A stretch of DNA of 64,000 nucleotides. It comes from Maribacter algarum (ex Zhang et al. 2020). Its GTDB lineage: Bacteria > Bacteroidota > Bacteroidia > Flavobacteriales > Flavobacteriaceae. The stretch is from assembly GCF_005885635.1 (NCBI RefSeq), contig NZ_VATY01000001.1:1798001-1862000 (forward strand), read 5' to 3'. Shown one piece after another: positions 16,481 through 24,547 of this stretch (position 1 is the stretch's first letter; each line of letters begins with the position of its first letter). The translations under genes and the position numbers were made by a program. The notes beneath the pieces were generated by a model. It had not been told where the DNA came from. It searched no databases and saw nothing but the letters and a program-made list of their open reading frames with translations.

Positions 16481-16786
16481 ATGAAAAAATTATTTTTAGT
16501 AGCGGCGTTATCATTAGGAACAATGACAGCATTCGCACAAGAAGAAGAAACAGCAGTTCAAGAAGTAGCAACTGAAGTAATGGAAGCTCAAGATGCTTTC
16601 GCTGAAATCGCTCTTGAAGAAGTACCTGAAGCTATTACTGCAGCTCTAGAGGTGGCTCACCCAGGTGCTACCATTTCTAAGGCTTATGTAAATGAAGCTG
16701 CACAGTACAAATTAGAAGTTGCCAAAGAAGATGGTGAAACAGCTGAACTTTATGCTGATGCCGAAGGCAATTGGATTGAAATGTAA
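16481..16786 (+). CDS. Exported PepSY-like small protein, paralogue 1
   Basis: The 101-residue protein has a clear signal peptide with cleavage after FAQ (about residue 20), a low-complexity acidic linker rich in Ala, Glu and Val, and a C-terminal domain: PEAITAALEVAHPGATISKAYV, then YKLEVAKEDGETAELYADAEGNWIE. That domain follows the PepSY-like pattern (amphipathic helix, two strands, terminal D-x-x-G-x-W). It is probably periplasmic or surface-exposed. It is about 60 percent identical in protein to the second copy at 22429, and upstream and downstream flanks are also similar, so the pair arose by duplication. Function unknown. Confidence 0.75.
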   Translation: MKKLFLVAALSLGTMTAFAQEEETAVQEVATEVMEAQDAFAEIALEEVPEAITAALEVAHPGATISKAYVNEAAQYKLEVAKEDGETAELYADAEGNWIEM

Positions 16787-17129
16787 CGTAGTTCTCTCAG
16801 AACATCAAGTTAGTTAGATTAGTTATTGAAAAGTCTCACCCATGGTGAGACTTTTTTGTTTGCCAGTTAATAACTTATTTCTCTTTTTTACAGTCGTCTT
16901 GGCTAAGTAGGTAAAACGAAAATATTATTAGTAAATACAATCTTGTTCTAGTGGTTAAAGTATTAAAAAAAAGGGTCTATAACTACCTAATTTTTATCAT
17001 AAATTCCCTAACGATTTTATGTTCCGCCTTTTTAGGTTGTTTTATTGTTTCTTAAAAATGGGAAGGCCTTTTGGCTGGCAGCAGTTATTTTTTACATACA
17101 TTGTTTCATGTATTTTTAGACCTTCTTTG
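16787..17129. other. Intergenic region between PepSY-like gene 1 and TIR-WD40 gene
   Basis: The 343-nt non-coding stretch holds the terminator of the PepSY-like gene (16829-16858) and, near its right end, a small hairpin with 6-bp arms (ATACAT / ATGTAT, 17096-17113) followed by T residues on the plus strand. Two T-rich segments around 17031-17055 are otherwise featureless. No coding potential of note is seen. Confidence 0.6.
16829..16858 (+). terminator. Terminator of PepSY-like gene 1
   Basis: A 12-bp stem (AAAAGTCTCACC / GGTGAGACTTTT) with a 3-nt loop and T-run lies 42 nt after the stop codon. Similar GGTGAGA blocks reappear at 22841 and 23031 behind the second paralogue. Confidence 0.85.
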
Positions 17130-20100
17130 CTAATCTTCGAAGCTTTTTAAAACTAGACTGAAAATAGAATTATCTCGCTCAATTTCAGTAAGCAAATCTT
17201 GAACAGATGTATTGAGTGGAATAAGTGTACGCTCTTTTGAATCCTTTAATAAATCTGAATTTCGTCCTTCTATGAGTGCGTTAATCTTCTGAAAATCCCA
17301 TATTCTAAGCCAATTATCAGATGAAGCCGTCACTAACCATTTACCATCTGGACTAAACTTACTTGTCCTCATCCACGCATCTTCATGTCCATGTAAATCT
17401 AGTATAGTCTTCCAATTTTTTAAACAAATAATTTTGCAACTTCCACCATAGGTCGCTACTGCAGCAAACTGGTTGTTAGGGCTTATATCTATTTGTTCTA
17501 AATATGGGTTTGTCGAGTTAGACAAAGTCATACTTTTCAATAAACGCCAACTATTTGTATCGTAAACCCTTAAAACTCCATCACGTGCGACAACAAACAA
17601 TAAAGAATTATCTGGTGATAGTTTTGTATGGATTACGGTACCTAAAAAGTCGTCAATCGTCCGAATTAATTTAAAGGAATCATCCCATATTTTAATTTTA
17701 CGGTTTGAGCAGGATAACAATACGCCAAGGTCTTGGAGATAATTTAAATTAGTAATTTTATGTTCATGCGCTTTGAAATTTGTGCCTGGTATTTTGCCTT
17801 CAAATACTTGAATATGACCTGTAGTTATATATGGGGTTTTTGTACTGTCAATGTAATCATATGCAACTGCAAATCTGTTTTTTCCTATTATGGTCATTTC
17901 ACTAACTGATTTTGGATTAGCTACAAGTTTTATTTGAAATTCATATGTATCAATATTGCTTTCGAAAACCAGACCATTTTCAGTCGTAACAAGGAGTTTT
18001 TGCGAGTTTGAATCATACTTTATTTCTATAATAGTACTTCCTAAATTAGCAGAAATAGCTACTAAATTTGTGGTGTTGATATCATAAATTCGAACTTTAT
18101 TATCTCTTCCACTAATAGCTAGATTTTGATTTGGCAGAAATTCTTCCTGGGGAGAAAAATTGTAAGTACTATGGTTTCGGTCTGAAAAAAAGATGCTTTT
18201 TACGTATCCTCCATAACCTAAATTCCAAAGTGAAACATTTCCTTCTTCATCTGGTAATATCACCTTATTGCCAGACATTAAATAAGTAGGTTTACCCATC
18301 CATCCGAGATTTCCCTCTGAAAACTGTAGCTTATTTAGTGTAAGGTTTTCATTTACATCCCATTCTTCAAAATAGCCATAACAAGAAGCCATTATTCTTG
18401 ATCTATCAGGTGAAAATTCTATTGCTGTACAATCCAAATTCTTTGTATACTTGGTGCTGCCTATTTTGTCAGTTGACCAGACGTAAATAATTCCCTTCGT
18501 ATTTACAGCTACTATTTTACCATCATCTGATGAGGCAATATCTGAAGAATAAGATTCATTCATTATTGGGGCATAAGATTTAATAACATTGTTTTTCCCT
18601 ATTTCATTTAATCGAACTTTATCCGTAATGAAAAATAAAGAATTTCCATCCTGTCTAAACATAATTGTATTAACTGAGTCTGAAATATTTAGAGGTCCTC
18701 TGGTTTCATTTCCATACGAATTTATGAATCTAATAGTGTGTTCATTTTGTAGTATTGCAATTTCGTCTTTGGTTGGGTTGTATGAGGTCTTTCTAGTGCT
18801 TGTGTAATTATTTTCAGTGTAAATTACATTTCTTATCTCTCCGCTCAGAGCATCAACTACAAGTGTGCTATTACCCTTCATATCAACTAGAATACTTTTT
18901 CCATCAAACGAATAGTCAAGCGTATGACCGATTTCGGGAAGTGTGATTTTCCATACTTGATCACCTGTAGTTGCATGCCATAGAATTAATTTTTTATCCC
19001 CATCACTTGTTACAAAATAATTTCCGGTAGGAGAAGATTCTGAATACCAAATACCGGAGGAGTGACCTTTTGCTTCCGCGACAACATTCCAGGAACTGAT
19101 TAATCTTTTTTTAATTCCTTCATTGCTTGAAATTATATATTTACCATCGTTAGTAAAACACAAACCTCCTTTCAAGTCGTGCTTTTTTTCATGAAGTTTT
19201 AAAAAATTCCCATGTTCATCGATTTCGTAAATAAAGAATCTTTTTTCTTTATCAGGAATTATTAAAGTATCTCCATTTTGAGTAAAAGATAAACCAGCAA
19301 TGGCTTCAAATGTCAAATTTGTTGGCAACTTAATTAGGGAATCAGATAAGGGATTCCACAAAATAGCTCTATGACCACGACCACGTGCTTCTCGAAATGA
19401 CTCATCAAGTGTAATAACAGCAAATAATGAATTATTTTTCCTAGCAGAAATAGCCTCGATTTCAAGATTACTTACCTTTTTCTGATTAATTAGTATTCCG
19501 GTCTTGGAATTGTAAAGTCTTAGAAACCCCTCTTTATCACCTACAATAATCTTATTTTCATTTAATACTTTAGCTGTTTTGATTCCAGGTAACGGTATTT
19601 TGAATTGAAATTCTGGGGATCTTGTTTTTACATTCCAAATTTTAATTGTGTTGTCACTACCTACTGAAATAATTTGGTGAGGTTCAGAAGTCAATGCTAT
19701 TTCTAGGATTGAGCCTACGTGTGCATTTGGAATTAACAAATCTAAATTGTCTAACGACCCGTATCCGATTTCCCCTCCTCTTCCACCAATTCCTATTTTA
19801 CCCGTTCGTACATCAACACCCATAGACATAATTTTATTTATCGGGTATTCAAATTCATTTTGTTGAACTAGTGAATCAATAGAATAAGTACGTATGCGTC
19901 CATCACGGCTTAGAGCTAAAATGGTTGAATCGTTCATGATGACAGGTGCTAGTTTTGAATTCGAATTGGGTAATTTCCTGACGTATTCAACTCCTCTGGA
20001 CATTACCTCTAAATAGAGTTCCTGTGCTTCTCTATTTTTCCCAAGTGCTACAGCTTGAGAGATATAGTGATCAGCCTGAAGAGTTTGACGATTATCCCAA

Positions 20101-20819
20101 GCTCTGTTTGATTGTTCTAAAATGGATGTTTGTAAATTTTCAAGCGAAAGTGTGCGACTTTTTTTAGCAGCTTCACCTCCCAAATAAGCCGTAACACCTA
20201 GAACCCCTGAAACTAGTAGTAAAAAGGATAAGACCCAAATAGTTATACGACGGATCCGAATCGTCCTACGATGCTCAATAATTTCGATTCCCATCAATTC
20301 GTTAGGGTCTTTATTATTCAACTTCGCAGAAATTCTGTTAATTTCTTTCTTAAAGTCTGGATTTTGTAAACTTTGGTTTTCAATTGACTCTGCCCATCTT
20401 AAATCGATAAACAAAGGTACATTTGGTAAATATTGTTTCAAATTAAGGGGTAGTGCATTGGTATTATTCCAATCAATAGTTTTGTCTAAGGAATTAATTT
20501 CAATATTTCCATCAGTTAGTATAATAATCAAGTTGTCTATTCTAGATTTTTTATCGCACCATTTTTCTATTTCATCCTTAACCCATTCTGAGTTTGCGGC
20601 GGAAGGAGAAGCCAATAAAATAAAATAAGATGATTGTTCGAGAGCTTGAACTATTAACTTGCCTAAATCGCTGCCGGGGACGAGATGATTTTCATCTCTG
20701 AATATTTTGATTGGTCGAGCAAATAGTGGTTTTGCATAGTTTTTTAATGCCAACTCCAAGTTTCTAGCAAACTCAGTACTTTTCCCATGCTTGTAAGATA
20801 TGAATGCTTTATAAGTCAT
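17130..20819 (-). CDS. TIR domain - transmembrane - WD40 beta-propeller protein (candidate defence or death effector)
   Basis: The 1229-residue protein has an N-terminal TIR domain (about 1-145): box 1 YKAFISYKHG, RDENHLVPGSDLG, then FILLASPSAANSEWVKDEIEKW. The glutamate in SEWVKDE (about residue 83) occupies the position of the catalytic Glu of NAD-cleaving TIRs. A polar linker leads to one transmembrane helix (about 192-212), a helical segment (about 215-275), and a long C-terminal region (about 285-1190) of WD40-type repeats (TIKIWNVKT, KLILWHATTGDQVW, WLRIWDFQK), enough for two propellers. Domain order puts the TIR in the cytoplasm and the propellers outside, or the reverse. It is transcribed alone from a good promoter. 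Such fusions are candidates for antiviral NADase or signalling systems; activity is not shown. Confidence 0.85.
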   Translation of the reverse strand: MTYKAFISYKHGKSTEFARNLELALKNYAKPLFARPIKIFRDENHLVPGSDLGKLIVQALEQSSYFILLASPSAANSEWVKDEIEKWCDKKSRIDNLIIILTDGNIEINSLDKTIDWNNTNALPLNLKQYLPNVPLFIDLRWAESIENQSLQNPDFKKEINRISAKLNNKDPNELMGIEIIEHRRTIRIRRITIWVLSFLLLVSGVLGVTAYLGGEAAKKSRTLSLENLQTSILEQSNRAWDNRQTLQADHYISQAVALGKNREAQELYLEVMSRGVEYVRKLPNSNSKLAPVIMNDSTILALSRDGRIRTYSIDSLVQQNEFEYPINKIMSMGVDVRTGKIGIGGRGGEIGYGSLDNLDLLIPNAHVGSILEIALTSEPHQIISVGSDNTIKIWNVKTRSPEFQFKIPLPGIKTAKVLNENKIIVGDKEGFLRLYNSKTGILINQKKVSNLEIEAISARKNNSLFAVITLDESFREARGRGHRAILWNPLSDSLIKLPTNLTFEAIAGLSFTQNGDTLIIPDKEKRFFIYEIDEHGNFLKLHEKKHDLKGGLCFTNDGKYIISSNEGIKKRLISSWNVVAEAKGHSSGIWYSESSPTGNYFVTSDGDKKLILWHATTGDQVWKITLPEIGHTLDYSFDGKSILVDMKGNSTLVVDALSGEIRNVIYTENNYTSTRKTSYNPTKDEIAILQNEHTIRFINSYGNETRGPLNISDSVNTIMFRQDGNSLFFITDKVRLNEIGKNNVIKSYAPIMNESYSSDIASSDDGKIVAVNTKGIIYVWSTDKIGSTKYTKNLDCTAIEFSPDRSRIMASCYGYFEEWDVNENLTLNKLQFSEGNLGWMGKPTYLMSGNKVILPDEEGNVSLWNLGYGGYVKSIFFSDRNHSTYNFSPQEEFLPNQNLAISGRDNKVRIYDINTTNLVAISANLGSTIIEIKYDSNSQKLLVTTENGLVFESNIDTYEFQIKLVANPKSVSEMTIIGKNRFAVAYDYIDSTKTPYITTGHIQVFEGKIPGTNFKAHEHKITNLNYLQDLGVLLSCSNRKIKIWDDSFKLIRTIDDFLGTVIHTKLSPDNSLLFVVARDGVLRVYDTNSWRLLKSMTLSNSTNPYLEQIDISPNNQFAAVATYGGSCKIICLKNWKTILDLHGHEDAWMRTSKFSPDGKWLVTASSDNWLRIWDFQKINALIEGRNSDLLKDSKERTLIPLNTSVQDLLTEIERDNSIFSLVLKSFED

Positions 20820-20842
20820 GTCATGAGAGGATATTAATTCAG

Positions 20843-20873
20843 AAAATATAAGTTTAATAAAATGATTTTCAAA
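20843..20873 (-). promoter_or_regulatory. Promoter of the TIR-WD40 gene
   Basis: On the minus strand TTTG (20870-20873) is followed by exactly 19 nt and TATATTTT (20843-20850). This matches the Bacteroidota TTTG-N19-TAnnTTTG promoter except for the last base. The start site would be near 20836, leaving a leader of about 16 nt before the ATG at 20819. Confidence 0.65.
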
Positions 20874-20964
20874 TTAAGATATACTTCAAGTGATTTGGTG
20901 TTTCTTAAGCTTGTTCAATTACACCTAACGGTCTTGTGTATGAATAGTAGCGGATTTCTACTCA

Positions 20965-21984
20965 CTAATTTTTCAGTTTAAGCCATTCAATTGCTTGATT
21001 TACTCCCTCATCTTTGTTCAAAGCTGTCTCAGGCTTGAACGTAACCACTTCATCCACATCAACATAATCACGGTAAACATTCGATTCTCGGTCTTTATAA
21101 TAACTAACTGAAATCATCATTGCAGTTAAGCTATCAATTTGTGTATAGTCGGTTGCTGTAGTCATGCCCAACGTTTTATTACCAAAAAACCTTGTTTTTG
21201 GTCTGTGCTTTAAGATAACGGCTAAAGCTTCTCCTGAACTTGCCGTATAGACGCTGGTCAATACTGCAATTTTTTGAACTTCCGTAATAGGACACTTATT
21301 TTCTATTGCGACATTTTGTTCATCATAGTAAAAGTCTCCATCCTTAATTTGCCAAATTGAACTCTCATCTTCCGTGGCCCCTTTGGTACCTCCAACTATT
21401 CCGTCTCCAATGATTGGAGCTATTCCCTCAACCATAGGAAACATATTTCCACCACCATTAAATCTTAAATCTATAATCCATTTTTTTGCCCCTTTTTCTA
21501 CTAATTCACAAACGGCATTTTGAATGTCATTTGACATTTTTTGGTTGTCGCCCACTGGCAATCCGATAATTCTAACGTATCCAATGTTGTCCTCTAAATA
21601 TGTGGCTTTGAATTTATAAACTTGAATAGACTGTATTTCATTGTACGTCTCTGAATTCATGTTTTTTCGATGTTCTTTTTTTTCTCCGGTATAGTAGGAC
21701 AGATATTGGTTTTTATGAAAAACACGGCCATGACTATCATTCATTTTTTTTAACATTAAATCAAGGACTGGTTTTAATTGCGGCACTGAATCAGCATCTT
21801 TTGCTAGAGCATACATCTCGTTTTTTAAGGAAGTCCAATCAACATTTTTTCGATAGAGTGAATTATTTTCTGCGTGTTCAATTATTTTATCAAGCGTTGA
21901 TTTTGTTTCTAATTTTTGTGCATAGGAGTTGAATGAATTTGAAATCAAGAAGCTTACTAAAATGTATTTCCAGTAGTTTTTCAT
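20965..21984 (-). CDS. S41 family peptidase (C-terminal processing protease-like), exported
   Basis: The 339-residue protein starts at ATG 21984 with a signal peptide (WKYILVSFLISNSFNSYAQ). A longer frame upstream to 22122 lacks sensible composition. The S41 catalytic core is visible: GYVRIIGLPVGD, WIIDLRFNGGGNMFPM, and SVYTASSGEALAVIL, whose serine is the nucleophile, followed by RFFGNKTLGMTT. No PDZ domain is evident, as in tricorn-core or IRBP-like members. It is probably periplasmic. It lies upstream of the TIR gene on the same strand, but a 145-nt gap and a separate promoter argue against one operon. Confidence 0.88.
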   Translation of the reverse strand: MKNYWKYILVSFLISNSFNSYAQKLETKSTLDKIIEHAENNSLYRKNVDWTSLKNEMYALAKDADSVPQLKPVLDLMLKKMNDSHGRVFHKNQYLSYYTGEKKEHRKNMNSETYNEIQSIQVYKFKATYLEDNIGYVRIIGLPVGDNQKMSNDIQNAVCELVEKGAKKWIIDLRFNGGGNMFPMVEGIAPIIGDGIVGGTKGATEDESSIWQIKDGDFYYDEQNVAIENKCPITEVQKIAVLTSVYTASSGEALAVILKHRPKTRFFGNKTLGMTTATDYTQIDSLTAMMISVSYYKDRESNVYRDYVDVDEVVTFKPETALNKDEGVNQAIEWLKLKN

Positions 21985-22428
21985 AATTGTACAATGTTTA
22001 GTATCCGAAAAGCAGCAAATTTTTAGCTGCAATTTTTTTGGCTTAACGTGGATACTTATTTGATTATCATTAAAATAAATATAGAAACAAATATTTTCAC
22101 ATACATTATTATCTGCTAGCATTATTAATATTAAATTTTAAGGGTACATTTTCGTTGTTTAAATATTCCTCAATATTGGGTGTGGTTCCATACTAGGATT
22201 GAGATATGAACAGAACGTGTGCAAACTGGCTTTGTAGCTTCTTTTAGTACCACCTAGTGTGCCTACTTTTTATACATTATCCTGTGTAAATACCCACTAT
22301 TATACACTTTAGTTTAGCATTCAATTTTATACATAATTGATTATCAATAATTTATAATTTAATCCAACATTGGTATCATATTTTCAATACTTCTTGTGAA
22401 TTTAATTATGAACATAAAATTGAGAATC
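21985..22428. other. Intergenic region between S41 peptidase and PepSY-like gene 2
   Basis: The 444-nt non-coding, AT-rich stretch contains a small hairpin (GCAGC / GCTGC, 22012-22030) and two TTTTATACAT blocks (near 22267 and 22325). From about 22330 it has sequence similar to the upstream region of PepSY-like gene 1 (TATACAT-x-ATCC, TAATTGA, ATAATTTATAATTTAAT). The shared upstream blocks indicate that the duplicated unit includes regulatory DNA. No gene is supported. Confidence 0.55.
22371..22386 (+). promoter_or_regulatory. Conserved box upstream of second PepSY-like gene (sigma54-like)
   Basis: TGGTAT, 5 nt, TTTCA lies 43 nt before the ATG at 22429. It aligns with the block before paralogue 1 and matches the sigma54 consensus TGGCAC-N5-TTGCA at eight of eleven positions, lacking the G of the -12 GC. 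Tentative. Confidence 0.3.
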
Positions 22429-22734
22429 ATGAAAAAATTAATGTTAGTAGCACTTATGGCTTTTGGAACTATGACGGCATTCGCCCAGGAAGCTGAAGCA
22501 GCTGTTGAAGAAGTAGCAACTGAAGCAGTAGCAGCTCAAGATGATTTTTCCGAAGTAGCCGTTGACGAATTGCCAGCAGCAGTTACAGCAGCAGTTACTA
22601 AAAATTATCCTACAGCAAAAATCGATAAAGCTTATGTAAACGAAGCATCACAGTATAAACTAGAAGTTTCCTTAGAAGATGGAACTGCTGGCACCTTATA
22701 CGCAGACGCTGAAGGTAATTGGATAGAACTATAA
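22429..22734 (+). CDS. Exported PepSY-like small protein, paralogue 2
   Basis: The protein starts at ATG 22429 (earlier in-frame GTG and ATG codons lie outside the signal-peptide homology). It has 101 residues: signal peptide ending in FAQ, an Ala/Glu/Val linker and the PepSY-like C-terminus (AAVTAAVTKNYPTAKIDKAYV, YKLEVSLEDGTAG, DAEGNWIE). It shares the KAYVNEA-x-QYKLEV and LYADAEGNWIE blocks with paralogue 1. It is placed before a two-component regulator gene, with terminators in between, so it is a separate transcript. Function unknown; an extracytoplasmic binding or inhibitory role is possible for PepSY-type domains. Confidence 0.75.
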   Translation: MKKLMLVALMAFGTMTAFAQEAEAAVEEVATEAVAAQDDFSEVAVDELPAAVTAAVTKNYPTAKIDKAYVNEASQYKLEVSLEDGTAGTLYADAEGNWIEL

Positions 22735-22736
22735 GA

Positions 22737-22751
22737 CCTGCCATCGGCAGG
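22737..22751. repeat. Short palindromic repeat, copy 1
   Basis: CCTGCC, ATC, GGCAGG: a 6-bp perfect hairpin directly after the stop of PepSY-like gene 2. A second copy lies at 22899-22913 with AAA in the loop. Confidence 0.55.
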
Positions 22752-22805
22752 AAGGCTTAAAAAGAAAACTTGAGTTATTTGTTTTGTATCAAGTTGGTTT
22801 GGTCT

Positions 22806-22840
22806 GAAAGGGTTCGTGTATGCACGAACCCTTTCTTTTT
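22806..22840 (+). terminator. Terminator of PepSY-like gene 2
   Basis: A 13-bp perfect stem (GAAAGGGTTCGTG with its complement) with a 4-nt loop is followed directly by TTTTT. It lies 71 nt after the stop codon. Confidence 0.88.
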
Positions 22841-22898
22841 GGTGAGACTCTGAATAAAGGAGTGTATCATGCTTCTTAATTCAACAAGTCGAACCAAA

Positions 22899-22913
22899 CC
22901 TGCCAAAGGCAGG
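22899..22913. repeat. Short palindromic repeat, copy 2
   Basis: CCTGCC, AAA, GGCAGG, flanked by AA and GTT that extend the stem slightly. It is the same element as at 22737. Confidence 0.55.
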
Positions 22914-23011
22914 GTTTAATAAAACTACCAAAATGTTGATTCAATTAGCTCCCTACCAATGCTAATAATCATGGATCATTGATTGCTTTTGCCCTTCAAT
23001 CAAAATGGTCA

Positions 23012-23045
23012 AAAAAGGCTTCACTTTCACGGTGAGGCCTTTTTG
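23012..23045 (+). terminator. Second terminator-like hairpin
   Basis: A 13-bp stem (AAAAAGGCTTCAC / GTGAGGCCTTTTT, one G-U pair on the plus strand) ends in a T-run. No gene ends immediately before it. Its arm resembles the terminator of PepSY-like gene 1, so it may be a leftover of a duplicated unit. Confidence 0.6.
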
Positions 23046-23185
23046 TTCTATACTATTCAAAGGGTTTTTTCTTTCCGTATCTGTCTTAGATAGAGGGGTT
23101 TTACACCAAACTTTAGTATTATTTTAAAAAAGAAAGAGCTTTCAAGCCCTATTTTTACGTACATACCTAAAACGAGAAAGTTTTT

Positions 23186-24547
23186 ATGCCAAACATCTTG
23201 ATTATTGAGGACGATGCCGCATTTTGTCAAATGTTGCAGAAGTTCTTAACAAAACATGGTTATACCACAGCGGTTAGTTTCACCGCGCCAGAGGCGAAAT
23301 CAAAGCTCGAAGAGACTGATTTTGATTTGGTGCTGACTGATTTGCGTCTTCCTGATTATGATGGCATACAATTGCTTGAAGATATTAAGCGGATAAATGA
23401 AGACACTCCGGTGATTGTAATGACGGGTTATGCGGAGGTTGGAAGCGCGGTTTCCGCAATGAAAAAAGGAGCTTTTGATTATATCGCAAAGCCTTTTACC
23501 CCTGATGAAATAGTCAAACTAATTGCGAAAGCTTTGGAGGGAAAATCCGAAGAAAAAGAAATTCGAAGTGAAAAGCCAAAGGCTACCGATTCCATAGAAG
23601 AAGTATATGTCTCTAAATCTTCGAAAGTTGTAAAGGGTATCAGCGAAGCTTCTAAAAAGCTTGATGAATATGTGCGTTTAGTAGCACCTACCGATATGTC
23701 GGTTTTGATAACGGGAGAAAGTGGTACCGGAAAGGAGGTTACGGCAAAGGCGATTCATGATAACAGTTCTCGAAAGGATTTTAAATTTATTGCGGTTGAC
23801 TGTGGAGCAATTCCGAAAGAATTGGCAACAAGTGAGTTTTTTGGTCATATCAAAGGAAGTTTTACGGGAGCTGTTGAAGACAAAGTCGGAAATTTTGAAG
23901 CTGCCAATGGAGGAACATTATTTCTAGATGAGGTAGGAAATCTATCCTACGAAAATCAAATTCAACTTTTGCGCGCCCTTCAAGAACGAAAGATAAAGCG
24001 TGTTGGAAGCACCAAAGAAATAGAAGTAGACCTACGAATTATTACGGCTACCAATGAGGACTTAAATAACGCGGTTGAAAAAGGAACTTTCCGTGAAGAC
24101 CTTTATCATCGTTTGAACGAATTCTCGATTCATATTCCCTCTTTAGAAGAGCGTTTCGATGATTTGATCTTATTTGTAGAGCATTTTCTCGAAAAAGCGA
24201 ATATGAATTTGGATAAAAATGTGCATGGTTTTTCAAACGAAGTTTGGGATGCTTTTCGACAGTACCATTGGCCTGGTAACCTTCGGGAATTACAAAATGT
24301 GGTAAAAAGAGCTGTTTTATTAACCACAGGGGACGAGGTGGAGTTAGCTGTACTTCCACGAGAGATAATCGAGTCAGATGGGCGACCTATAAAACATGAG
24401 AATTTTTCAAAATCCGAATTTGAAAAAGACCGTATAATCAAGGCATTGAAAAAGACAAATTTCAATAAATCCAAGGCTGCGAAACTACTACAAGTTACCC
24501 GCAAAACACTCTACAATAAAATCAATCACTATAATTTGGACTTGTAG
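23186..24547 (+). CDS. Sigma54-dependent response regulator (NtrC family)
   Basis: The 453-residue protein has a receiver domain (1-120; IIEDD acidic pair, phospho-accepting Asp in LVLTDLRLPD, MTGYAE, and Lys in YIAKPF). An AAA+ domain follows with Walker A GESGTGKE, the sigma54-contact loop in GSFTGA (usual form GAFTGA) and Walker B in LFLDEVGN, then WPGNLRELQN. A Fis-type helix-turn-helix ends it (AAKLLQVTRKTLYNKI). It activates sigma54 promoters when phosphorylated. Its 3' end overlaps the convergent hybrid kinase gene by 26 nt; the kinase is the obvious partner. Target genes are not known. Confidence 0.93.
   Translation: MPNILIIEDDAAFCQMLQKFLTKHGYTTAVSFTAPEAKSKLEETDFDLVLTDLRLPDYDGIQLLEDIKRINEDTPVIVMTGYAEVGSAVSAMKKGAFDYIAKPFTPDEIVKLIAKALEGKSEEKEIRSEKPKATDSIEEVYVSKSSKVVKGISEASKKLDEYVRLVAPTDMSVLITGESGTGKEVTAKAIHDNSSRKDFKFIAVDCGAIPKELATSEFFGHIKGSFTGAVEDKVGNFEAANGGTLFLDEVGNLSYENQIQLLRALQERKIKRVGSTKEIEVDLRIITATNEDLNNAVEKGTFREDLYHRLNEFSIHIPSLEERFDDLILFVEHFLEKANMNLDKNVHGFSNEVWDAFRQYHWPGNLRELQNVVKRAVLLTTGDEVELAVLPREIIESDGRPIKHENFSKSEFEKDRIIKALKKTNFNKSKAAKLLQVTRKTLYNKINHYNLDL

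Larger units (their letters stand above)
22735..23185. other. Intergenic region with repeats and two terminators
   Basis: The 451-nt stretch has no supported gene. It holds two copies of a small palindrome CCTGCC-N3-GGCAGG (22737-22751 and 22899-22913), a strong terminator (22806-22840), a GGTGAGACT block (22841-22849) like the terminator arm of PepSY-like gene 1, and a second terminator-like hairpin (23012-23045). The layout suggests decay of a duplicated unit rather than new coding sequence. Confidence 0.6.

Noticed and set aside
21985-22122. Upstream extension of the S41 peptidase
   Set aside because: It would bury the signal peptide and add cysteine-rich residues with no similarity; ATG at 21984 gives a normal exported protein.
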